Assembly: GCA_027578815.1 (NCBI GenBank)
Contig: JANBTH010000857.1
Location: 1 to 10,565, forward strand
Length of the DNA stretch: 10,565 nucleotides
Source: Coemansia sp. RSA 1804
Taxonomy: Eukaryota > Kickxellomycota > Kickxellomycetes > Kickxellales > Kickxellaceae
Direction of reading: 5' to 3'
Shown here: piece after piece, positions 1-8,608 of the stretch
How positions within the stretch are numbered: position 1 is the first letter of the stretch
How the letters are laid out: the number at the start of each line of letters is the position of its first letter
Notes under the pieces: generated by a model
What the model saw: only the letters and a program-made list of their open reading frames with translations
Database searches by the model: none
Told to the model about the DNA's origin: nothing
Translations under genes and position numbers: made by a program

Positions 1-1698
1 CATGCTCATATCGATTTTTAGATAATAAACGCCCATATCAATGTTCTAAGAGAAAACAGAGACTTTGAACGTAAACGTACTCTCATCACACATCACAATT
101 TTCTTTTTACAAACTTTAGCTATTCCATTATTATTTTTGTCCTGTGTGGAAAATCATCCGTTTCCCTTCATTGCTTTTTTTCTTTTTGCGTTTTTAATAT
201 TAATAGCACCGCGTATTGTCTAAAAGCACACTTGTTTGTTGTCACAAACCCTGCAACCAACAAGCGTTTCTAAAAACACACATATTGCTTGGCAGCGTTC
301 TCACTGCCTGTTCCATATATCCCGCTCACCGTAGCTGCTATTGTTGAATGCGTAGCGCTGCGTAGAACACAGAATAAGCGAAAAAGAGAGACATCATCGA
401 CCTAAAAAAGCAGGAAAGGAATAGAGTGTTTTAGCTGCACTTGTCCTCCCCCGCTCCATCGTAAGTAACTGGCTCCAGCCGTGCAAACACCGTCACTATG
501 AAGAAGCTTAACGAGTGACAAAGGACGAAGAAAAAAGAAAAAAGAAAACAAAAAGAACTTGTCTGCAACGGAATAAGCACTAAGCAAGTCGGCTCAATAA
601 ATAATGCCATCCGATGTTTTTTGCTCCATAGAAAAATGAGCATTTCCCCCCTCAGAATATGGAGTACGCGCCACCCAAATCTTTCTAAACCTTTCTTCTT
701 CGTTTGTCTCTACTGCTGCCAACAGCCTTTGTATTCTGTAAAACGCTCCCCTCCTTTTCCATCTTTTCTTATTCACTTTGCTCTTGTCCTTTTTCTTTCT
801 ACACCAACATATCGAACATTTGAGATAAAGGGAACCAGGCAACAACAGAAGCGGCAGCAGAGGCTTTTCTCTTCCTATCCCCCTTTTTATTCGCAAGTGC
901 AAGAAGGGTGGTGACCTTTCTATGATTTTTGCCCAACAGCATTAGGTCTTCGTGTTCAGCTTCTATTTCTTTGGTGTATGTTCCTAATATACAAGCTGCT
1001 TGTATCATCGCTGCCTTTTTTCCAATTCCCACATTGCTTTCTGTCGCTGTTTGCTACAAACCCAACCGCCGCAGCTCTTGCCTAGAAACGGACAATAGTC
1101 ACGCACAGAGGGGACTTTTTGGGGAAACCCAGCATAGCAGGCATACGCTCTTTGCTTTTTCTTCTCTTCTTCCTCTATACGCATTCGCACATAGAAAACG
1201 GGTGCCTTTTCTCAAAATAGAATATTACACTGGACGTGACTTGGGGCAAAAAGTCAGTGGTTCTGTTTTCATTTGCAAAAAAGTGCAAGTGCTTTTCGTT
1301 TCTCTTGTTTTTCTTGCCACCTTTCTTTCTTTCTTACTCTGCCAACCCTTGTTTGTATTATTTTGCTATTTTGGTTCTTTAGCTCCTAAAAAAGTCGTGT
1401 GTCGTTTTGTCTTCTTGTGGTTCTCACACACTTGCAGCTTGTATTGAATAGGCAAAGGAAAAAAGGTTTCAAGCAAACAACCAAAACTCGCATTTCTTTT
1501 TTACTGTTTTTACTAAAAGCAAGGAAATTATCCGCAAGCTCTTTCTTTTCTTTTTTTGTTCTTGTCTCCGTCTCCCCTGTTTTTTACTTTTACTTTTACT
1601 TTATAATTATTGTAGTCTTGCACTTTTTTCAGCGGGTTTTCACAAACGTCCATTGACACTCTAGGAGAACACACATAGAGAGGAAAAAGGGAGAATAG
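1..1698. other. Non-coding 5' region upstream of the LisH gene
   Basis: I see no gene I can support here. Open frames on both strands are short or made of low-complexity Phe/Leu/Ser/Lys residues expected from T/C-rich DNA, and none shows a recognisable domain. The first 600 bases are AT-rich with a purine-rich A/G stretch at about 528-556. From about 640 the + strand is strongly pyrimidine-rich, most extremely at 1290-1640. Short upstream ATG frames exist, for example a six-codon one at 498-518, but no transcript boundary can be placed from sequence alone. A GTAAGT at 461-466 and a pyrimidine tract ending in AG at 1631-1632 could be 5' UTR splice sites. No tRNA-like B box was noticed. The region probably holds the promoter and 5' UTR of the downstream gene and perhaps the flank of a gene to the left. 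Confidence 0.7.
1582..1609 (+). promoter_or_regulatory. Candidate core promoter: TTTTAC x3 followed by TATA-like box
   Basis: Three exact tandem copies of TTTTAC (1582-1599) run directly into TTTATAATTA (1600-1609), about 95 bases before the ATG at 1699. No ATG lies between this element and the start codon, so a transcript beginning just downstream would have a clean short leader. The TATA-like role is inferred from position and composition. The surrounding DNA is so T-rich that a chance match is quite possible. Confidence 0.4.
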
Positions 1699-4600
1699 AT
1701 GAAATCCGGGGTCAAAGTAGGGATGGTCCACGAAGAACTTCTAAACGCCTACATCTTTGACTTTCTGAAGAAGAGAGGGTTTCTACAGACTGCTCTGCTC
1801 TTTGCCGACGAATGCAAGGACCTGCCCTTGGCTGAAATCACCAGCAATGATCCGCTTGTAAGCATGCCTCCCGGGCTTGGCATAAAAGGAGATGCGATTT
1901 CAGCGACAGCCACAGCAGCAACATCAGCGCCATTGGCATCGGGACCTTTGGGACACGGAGCTACTTCAAAGCCTGGCAGCAAGAACTCCAGCACGGCTGG
2001 CCTTGACACAAAGGGCTCGCTGAGTCCTGCATCGACTCTCCCGACAAGTGCATCCACTGCTTCGGCTTCGGCAGCAGATGGAGCAGGCGGGGCTGAATCG
2101 CGCTCGGTGACAGCCTCACCACAGACACAGCACCGAGTTCCGTCGGTCAACATACCAATCAACACGCCCAGTGGGTTTCTGGCGGAATGGTGGTCGATAT
2201 TCTGGGATGTTTTTGCCGCTACTTCCGACCGGCGGCCTGCAGGCCCTGTTGCCGACAACATACGCGACTATGTTCTCTACCAGAACCAAAAAGGTGCTCG
2301 TCGTCCTAGCAACATTGATACGCTGAATATTAACGGAAAGCGGTTTCAACCACAGTAAGTACAACTCTCGTTTGTTTACTGCTCGCATGGCAGTAATGTT
2401 GCCGTGTTTTTTTGTTGTTTGCATGTACTGCGCTCTATTTTTCTCGGTAAACCATTCTTCTCCACTGTCCTTCATTTCTTGCGTCCAAATGAAAGACCGC
2501 AAGATATCAACATCATATTGCACTCATCACGTTCTTATTGCATATGTATTCATTGGTGGATTGTAGGGATCCGTTGCCTGGTGGTGATTCCAGGGATGCA
2601 AGTGTAGGCATGGAGCTGGACGATGGGATTCAGGGCGTGAAGAAGACCCGTGTCAACGCTGGCGACCGCTCGCCACAAAGCGCTGCATTGGTAGCAAAGT
2701 ACTCTTTTGCCGACGATGTGGAGGCAATGGGCTCCTCCAGCACAGTTCGGCAGGCCGGTCCCCAGGCTACTATTCTCCTGGATGGACAGGGCAATAATGG
2801 GCTGAGCACCAACGGCATACCAGCAATTCCGCGCGGGCCAGGTGTAAATATAAGTCTGGCAGGTGCACATGTGCTTTCCGAAGACTACACAGGCTTTCTG
2901 TCGCGAAGTTTGAAGGTAGTTGCTGAGAACCATGCGCCCGCTTCGTCATCTACATTCACAGGCAATAGCACTGCTGGTGGTGGTGCACAGCCTTCTGGCA
3001 GCAACACAGCAGCACAGGGCTCAAAGGCAGTAGCTACAGAAGGTGGTAACCTCTCTGGTACAGGTCCAAATCCGCAGACACTGCGTCAAAAACAAGGTAA
3101 GCCAGAAAAAGGTCCTTCCGTCACTTTTCTTTTTCAGACAAAGACTACAAAGAAAGGAAATGCAATGTTTATATGGCATACATACTAAACTGTGCATACA
3201 ATCAGGATGTTTTTCAACAAGGCAAGATTACTTACCATTTCAGGAAATGGTTGGTTTTTTTATCTGTTCTGCATCCGTGGATTCTAAGCATTTGTGCAAT
3301 TGTTGTTGTCCAGCAAGAGAATAAAAAGGGGGAGGGGGAAAGCCATTCTTGCACTTTGTTTATTGGGAAAATAAGAATATGCATTCTTTCTTCATTGCTT
3401 CATTGTCAACTGGCATGACGCCTCTTTTGATGTGTGACATTTTCTCCATGTTTGCTTAATTACTAGAAGCAACATAAAAACCACAACAACATCAGCACAA
3501 ACACCATAAACAATAACAACAACGGCGAGAACGTTTTTGTACCACTGATAAACATTTTTTTCCAAAAATCTAAGCAATGGTCGAGCTGTGGCTATTGTTT
3601 TATCATTTCTAGCGCTTGTAGATAATCATCGACCGAATCCAAGCCCTTCGGAGCCAAACGCCACTGGGGCTCAGTCAAAGATCAATAATAGCTCTGAATC
3701 GCCTTTATCGCATGGAGCTAACAACTCGCTTGGTCAAAACCCGACCAACAAACCAAATTCCACATTTGCATCACCACATATTAGCAGTGCATCTGTTCCA
3801 CGGGCTGTGCCCACGCAGCAACATGTTGGCATGCCGAATCAGCAGCATCAGCAACTCATTAACAGCCCGCTTGCTAACAGCACAATGATGCCAGCGGCTG
3901 CAATGACGGCAAGTAATATACAGATGATTCAACGGCTAATATCTCCACCGCCCCCTCCTATGTCATACAATGCATATGCTAAGCAGCCGCCGGTGGCAGG
4001 GTCGCCGGTTGTGTCCAATGCCTCTGCCGCACACCCTGATTTGCGACGAGCATCTACCGCATCCGTACTGCAAAGAGCCACACAGCATCCCCAGCAGCAT
4101 CCCCAGCAGCAGCAACAGCAGCAGCAGCAACAATTCCATCAACAACATCAAGCTAACCCTAGCCCGCTGGTCAATGCAGGCGGGCTTCAACGAGTCGGAT
4201 CTACTGGGCCACAGCCTGGAGTTTTGCAACGACAACAACAAATACCATCGAATCTCGGAGCCGGAATCATTAGCCAAGGTATGCCAGTTGGTAGTCTGAA
4301 TGCCGCTGAGCTTGGGTTTACAAACAACGCATCTGCAATGGCTATGGCAGCAGCGGCAGCAGCAGCAGCAGGTCATGGTGGTGGTCTTAATGGGCGAAAC
4401 CCAACGCAAGCAATGATGATGGCATATTTTCAACAACAGCAACAGAACCAGCAACAGCTGCAACAGAACCAGCAGCAAGGTAAACCAAGCGTACCATCTA
4501 ACGATTCCATGGCAGGCAACCGACAGCCACCACAGTCACACAATCCACAGCAACAGCAACAGCAACAGCAAATGAACATGCACCTACACGCATCTCAGCT

Positions 4601-6092
4601 AGGAGGACATCAGTTTATTCCTGTGGGAGGAATGGCCATGAGTGCCGCAGAACAGAATGCAAATATTCCTGGCATGATGCAGGACCAGCAGAACCAACGG
4701 TACATGCTTCAGTTGCAGATTCAGATGCAACAGAACGCCAATCCGCAAAACATGCATCATGTTCCTCCTTCTGTTGGTGGCAGTGGTTCTGCTGCTACTG
4801 GACACGGACAAATGAAGAGTGAAGATGTCGGCGCAGGTGGTTTATTGGAAAATGTAAGCGCAGCAGCTACTGGACAGATGTCGGCTGTGTCCGCTCGGAA
4901 AAGTGTAGGCAATGTTGGTTCGCCCCAGCTGGTGCCTCAGCAGGGATCACCTGTTGGTGGAGCATCCACGGGTTCCAAAAAGCCAGCGGCCAAGCCAAAG
5001 GCAAAGCGGAATAGCAAAAAGTCTGCAAAGAATGCATTGCCATCCGCCTCAACCTCAGCGGCAGCTACCAATGCGATGGCAAGGAGCCACTCGATGTCTG
5101 GAAACATTGACGGTGGTGGTGCAATAGCAGCGCACCCGAGGGGCGGGATCTCGGGCGTGCCTGTAAATCCAGCAATTCTAGGCAACATAGGCGGTGGCCA
5201 GCCGGCGACCAGCAACAGCAGCAGCAGCAGTGCTGGAAGCAGCATAGTCAGCAGCAGTCCGGCGCTGGCAATAAAGGCCACGTCAACACCATTGGCAGGC
5301 GGAATTGGCAGCATGCCAGTGGCCAACAGCGTAACTGTAGCACCGAGCGCTGGGCTGGGCAGCACGGGGACGTCGCCATCGTTCTCAGCAAGCACGGGGG
5401 CGCTTTCAATTGGTATCAGCGGGCAGGCCGAGCCCGACGGACGACCACCTGTTGGAGGAGGAGGAGGAGGATCCATGGCGGGATTTGGCGAAAACACATT
5501 CTCTGCGCTGCTGTCACAGAAGGGAAACAGAGTCGCAATGCAATCAACGCATGGTGGTGGCAACAGTGTGGGCGGCGGAGCAGTTTCTTCGGATCTTGCC
5601 TCGGCAATGAATGCTCTGGGCGGGGTTGGCGGGATTGATGCCAGCGAACTGAGTCTGCATCTGAGCGAATGGCTCAATGACAGCTCTGCCGACGCGCTGA
5701 ATAACATTCTTAGCATGGGCGCCACGATGGGAGCAGGAGATGTCGGAGGCGACCACGGAAACGGCGGCGTTCTAGGAAGCGACGCTGTGACGGCAGCAGC
5801 AGCTTTTTCGTCATTTATGGCTAGCAGCGGAGGCAACGGCAACGGTGCGGGAGGAGCTGGCGGGTTTTCAGGTGCTCTGGGAATGCCTTCCATGGGAAAT
5901 AGCAGTGGCATTGGTGCCAGCAACAATAGCAGCGTTGGTGGTGTAAGCGGTGGAATGGCCGTGCCGATACCAGGCGTTGGAGGAGGAGCAGGAGGAGGAG
6001 CAGGAGGAGGAGCCAGCAAGATCGGAGAAGCAAACAATGCTGTTAACATGATGTTTTCTCCCCCAGCTGCTCCAGGCAACAAAAGCATGTAA
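1699..6092 (+). CDS. LisH-domain transcriptional regulator, Flo8/Som1/SSDP-like (three exons)
   Basis: Exons are 1699-2354, 2567-3096 and 3613 (or 3622)-6092, giving 1,221 or 1,218 residues ending in TAA. The LisH dimerisation motif lies at residues 12-41 (LLNAYIFDFL, then RGFLQTALLFADE). At residues 160-172 comes FLAEWWSIFWDVF, followed by TSDRR; this aromatic block is the hallmark of Flo8/Som1 fungal regulators and animal SSBP/SSDP cofactors. In those families such proteins act in nuclear complexes with DNA-binding partners; Flo8/Som1 members control adhesion and filamentous growth. The remainder is disordered: Ser/Ala/Thr linkers, Gln tracts, an Ala8 tract (641-648), a Lys-rich likely NLS (about 848-868), Gly-rich regions, and a possibly helical segment, DASELSLHLSEWL onward (1071-1097), that might be an activation surface. 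Exon 3 has no ATG near its start, so it must be spliced; all joins keep frame. The start at 1699 precedes LisH; M9 is an alternative. Family assignment is strong; the specific target process is inference. Confidence 0.85.
2355..2566 (+). other. Intron 1 of the LisH gene
   Basis: 212 bases with a perfect GTAAGT donor (2355-2360) and a TAG acceptor (2564-2566). No AG dinucleotide appears in about the last 60 bases before the acceptor. Splicing joins CA to G, making a Gln codon, and continues in frame as QDPLPGGDSRD. The intron body is T-rich with stops in the upstream reading frame, consistent with removal. Confidence 0.88.
3097..3621 (+). other. Intron 2 of the LisH gene, with two possible acceptors
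   Basis: The donor is GTAAGC (3097-3102). The acceptor can be TTCTAG ending at 3612 or CTTGTAG ending at 3621. They are nine bases apart and both restore the reading frame, giving QALVDNHRP or QDNHRP at the join. A CTAAG branch-like sequence lies at 3570-3574. The body is long (516-525 bases) with A-rich AACAAC runs near 3490-3530. Reading through from exon 2 reaches a TAA at 3186-3188. A third acceptor-like TTTTCAG ends at 3137 and is treated as a separate finding. Confidence 0.75.
4083..4571 (+). repeat. Glutamine-tract coding repeats (CAG/CAA)
   Basis: Three groups of Gln codons lie in exon 3 of the LisH gene. The first (4083-4133) is Q-HP-QQ-HP followed by ten Gln codons. The second (4431-4478) has Gln runs of five, three, two and three broken by Asn and Leu. 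The third (4548-4571) has eight strictly alternating CAG and CAA codons. Between the first two lies an Ala8 run at 4347-4370. Such Gln/Ala tracts are common in transcriptional regulators. The first tract, with runs of CAG, is the likeliest to vary in length between strains. Confidence 0.9.
5979..6014 (+). repeat. Three tandem copies of a 12-base GGA-rich unit
   Basis: GGAGGAGGAGCA occurs at 5979-5990 and 5991-6002, and a third copy at 6003-6014 ends in GCC. In frame, this encodes a GGGA repeat near the C-terminus of the LisH protein. The near-identity of the copies at the DNA level points to recent slippage. A shorter GGA run at about 5454-5471 encodes another Gly stretch. Confidence 0.9.
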
Positions 6093-6841
6093 ATTTATTT
6101 AATTCACCAGTCAGTTAATTTTCTTTTTTCTCCATGTTCCAGGTGGATTTTTCAATCTTATTTTTCTCTTCTTTGTCTTGTTGGTACAAAAAAATTAGTT
6201 ACAAGGGCAATGATTAACATGTTCTCTGTGCTATTAAATTACAATACAAGGTTACAGAAAGACAAGCGCGAGCTGTTGTGCTTTTTCTAATCTGGCGATA
6301 TTTCTACATATTGCATATTTCAATTAGCCGTGCAAAAAGTATTGCTGCGCGTCCACCACAAACGCAAGCCTTTATCATCGGCTATGCATAGTAATGCTCT
6401 AGTGTTTTATTTCAAAAAAGGGGATATAAACTGTTCATGTATCGAGCGCATTCATTGCAAAGTCAAGTGGATTGAGTAAAGCACGCCACTGATGAAGGGG
6501 TTCATCAGAATAATAAAAGTATACGATTTTTTCACCCTTGTAAATATAGAATGTTAATCGCGTCCCTGCATTGTGGATATACACAGCTTTATTTGCACCA
6601 GGCATTTTTGTGGAATTGGTAAGGGATGCACCAAAAAGGCAGCAAGAGCAATTTTCTTTTTGTTTCGAAACATATCTTTATGGAATTTTCTTATTGCCAA
6701 GAGTAGAGGCTATAACAAAATATACTATAATTTTATTAATTGCATTTTTTCAGAATTCAAAGAAATATCTCCTTCTTGGTCGCAAGTGGGTTTTGATTTT
6801 GAAATACTTCAACAAAATAATAAAGCAGAGAGCAAAAAAAA
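6093..6841. other. Intergenic region between the LisH and RING genes
   Basis: AT-rich DNA without a supportable gene. It should hold the 3' UTR of the LisH gene and the promoter of the RING gene. Candidate 3'-end signals are ATTAAA at 6233-6238 and AATAAA at 6512-6517, the latter next to a perfect hairpin. Candidate TATA-like stretches are GATATAAA near 6423 and TATACTATAAT near 6720. A second AATAATAAA near 6816-6824 sits just before the next start codon and is probably only base composition. Confidence 0.7.
6489..6517 (+). terminator. Perfect hairpin plus AATAAA, candidate 3'-end signal
   Basis: The arms CTGATGAA (6489-6496) and TTCATCAG (6501-6508) are perfectly complementary around a GGGG loop. 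The right arm is followed immediately by AATAATAAA, containing the canonical AATAAA polyadenylation hexamer at 6512-6517. The position, about 420 bases after the LisH stop codon, fits a long 3' UTR end. Whether the hairpin acts in RNA is inferred; it could equally be a DNA palindrome bound by a protein. Confidence 0.45.
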
Positions 6842-8608
6842 ATGGAAAATGGTGTATCCTTGGACACACGTGGTGCAGTATGGATGGCACTAGTGGTGGT
6901 TTGGACACTTGCGACGCAAATCCAGGCAAGAGCGCCGTTGGTATCGCTAACGGTGAGCATCATTGGCAACCGAACAGAGGAAGGAGGAGGAGGAAGCAAG
7001 CAGGCGACGTTTGACCGAAGCGACTACGCGTACCCGCTGCCGCAAACGGGGTTCGCGACATTTGGGTTCTCGGGCGAGCTGTATGTTCCCGAGAGCGCCG
7101 GCTGCGCCGACGAGGTGGTTGGGGCACAGGTGCGGCGGTTCGAGAAGCCGATGCATCCCAACGGAGTGGCCTTTCTCCCCTACCGCACGTGCCACACAGA
7201 GTGGAACAGGGTACTGCACGAGGAGGCGCTTGCGGGCCGCGCCGCTGGAGCGCTTCTGTACTCGCTCAAGGACGATGCTGCGCAGGCGGCCGAGCGCACA
7301 AAAACAACAACAACGGTGGCGGCCGATCCGGCGTACCTGCAGATCCCCGTGTGGGTGGTCAATGCGGTGGCGGGGGAGTACCTGGTCGGGGTGATGAAGC
7401 AGGTTTACTCGGACACGCCGAACACCCGGCTGCCGGTTCCGCCGACCAGCGCGGAGTACCAGGCGTTGCAGGAGAGCGTGCGGCTGGCGATCGGCGGGAT
7501 AATCGGCGACGGCGGGACCAGCGGCAGTGGTGGCGCTTCTGCTTTTTCGCCCAGGGTGTTTGTTACCATTTCGCGGTCTGCTGCTGATGTAGCCACGGCC
7601 GACCGCAACTTTTTCCTCAAGGCAATGGTGGGCGTGGGGATCACGGGGATCATGTGCTTCGTGATCGCAATGGTTGTGCGGTACTTTGACTGCCTGCGTC
7701 TGGGCGGCAGACGGCTGCGTGGCGAGGGCGATGAGTGGCAGCATGCGGCGGGGGCCGGCAATGCGTTTAACGGAGGAGGAGGAGGAGCACGAAGGAACCG
7801 CCATGCGGCGGGGCGCTGGACTAGTACCGCCCCTGGTGGTGTGGATGAGGAGGGCGCCAGGGTCTTCTACCACCATTACCACCATCACCACCACAGCGCC
7901 CGAGACGCCCACGCTGCGCAGCAGCAGCAGCAGCAGCAGTCGCCCGGGAAAAGGGTTCTGCAGCAGCATGAGCTGGACCTCTTGCCCTGCATGGTTGTTG
8001 TTTCCAAACGCGACCTGCCGCGCATGCAGAACCAGCAGCAGAACCAGCTTCAGCAGCAGCAGCCGAACAAAAGGCGCCGTGCCTGCGGTGCGCTCGATGC
8101 AGCCGATACCCATGCGCGTGGATCCGAGCACAAGAGCCGGCACCTGCGACCGCACGCATCGTGTCCGCAGCTGTCATCGCTTGCGTGTGCATTGTCCAGA
8201 GGCAGCACCGGCACACAGGCGGAAGCCAGGCTCCAGCGCATCTACTCGTCAGTCAACAACAAAGATAATGTCAAGCCTCCCGAGACTGCAGCAACGCTAA
8301 ACAGCGTATTGCAGGGACAGCAGCAGCGCACTGCCTGCGTGGCGGGAGAAGCGGGCGACGCGCGGGTGGTTCCGGAACAGACGAATAACAACATTAACAC
8401 CTGGGACAGCGGCGCCAGCAGCGACGGCGCGCTGGACTGCGCAATCTGTCTGGAGGAGATCAACGAGGGCGAGATCATCCGCAAACTCCCGTGTCCGCAC
8501 GTCTTCCACAGCGCATGCATCGATCGCTGGCTGCTGTGCCAGTCGTCCGTCTGTCCGCTGTGCAAGCGAGACACCACGCTGTTCGGCGTCTCCGTTGCTT
8601 TGCCGTAG
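6842..8608 (+). CDS. PA-TM-RING (RING-H2) membrane E3 ubiquitin ligase
   Basis: A 588-residue single-exon protein. It starts with a hydrophobic signal sequence (about residues 11-31, cleavage probably near QARA). A lumenal PA-type domain follows (about 35-215), with a likely glycosylation site at N43 (NRT), Cys88 and Cys117 as a possible disulfide, and the typical IPVWVVNAVAGEYL strand near 168-181. One transmembrane helix spans 261-279. The cytosolic linker carries a His-rich run (343-351) and a Gln7 run (360-366). The RING-H2 finger at the extreme C-terminus is complete: C533, C536, C551, H553, H556, C559, C571, C574. In this family the lumenal PA domain recruits cargo and the RING recruits an E2, so that endosomal or vacuolar membrane proteins are ubiquitinated. 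The ATG at 6842 supplies the signal peptide; M15 would lose only its first part. The specific substrate is unknown. Confidence 0.93.
   Translation: MENGVSLDTRGAVWMALVVVWTLATQIQARAPLVSLTVSIIGNRTEEGGGGSKQATFDRSDYAYPLPQTGFATFGFSGELYVPESAGCADEVVGAQVRRFEKPMHPNGVAFLPYRTCHTEWNRVLHEEALAGRAAGALLYSLKDDAAQAAERTKTTTTVAADPAYLQIPVWVVNAVAGEYLVGVMKQVYSDTPNTRLPVPPTSAEYQALQESVRLAIGGIIGDGGTSGSGGASAFSPRVFVTISRSAADVATADRNFFLKAMVGVGITGIMCFVIAMVVRYFDCLRLGGRRLRGEGDEWQHAAGAGNAFNGGGGGARRNRHAAGRWTSTAPGGVDEEGARVFYHHYHHHHHSARDAHAAQQQQQQQSPGKRVLQQHELDLLPCMVVVSKRDLPRMQNQQQNQLQQQQPNKRRRACGALDAADTHARGSEHKSRHLRPHASCPQLSSLACALSRGSTGTQAEARLQRIYSSVNNKDNVKPPETAATLNSVLQGQQQRTACVAGEAGDARVVPEQTNNNINTWDSGASSDGALDCAICLEEINEGEIIRKLPCPHVFHSACIDRWLLCQSSVCPLCKRDTTLFGVSVALP

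Noticed and set aside
929..1447. 172-residue + strand open frame in the 5' region
   Set aside because: Phe/Leu/Ser-rich product from T/C-rich DNA, no domain, no codon bias like the real genes, and no neighbouring signals that decide for it.
4937..6088. 383-residue open frame on the - strand opposite exon 3 of the LisH gene
   Set aside because: It is the antisense shadow of GC-rich Gly/Ala/Ser codons, giving Pro/Leu runs without any domain. The sense frame has clear splicing and family evidence.
6489..6670. Hammerhead ribozyme (CTGATGA at 6489 and CGAAAC at about 6664)
   Set aside because: The two core pieces are about 170 bases apart with no matching stem II, and CTGATGA pairs perfectly with the adjacent TTCATCAG instead.
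6571..7014. 147-residue + strand frame overlapping the RING gene start
   Set aside because: AT-rich first half and out-of-frame GC-rich second half; no domain, and the overlapping frame encodes the signal peptide and PA domain.
6947..8155. 402-residue open frame on the - strand opposite the RING gene
   Set aside because: Arg/Leu/Val-rich shadow of a GC-rich gene; the sense strand carries a complete RING-H2 and transmembrane protein.
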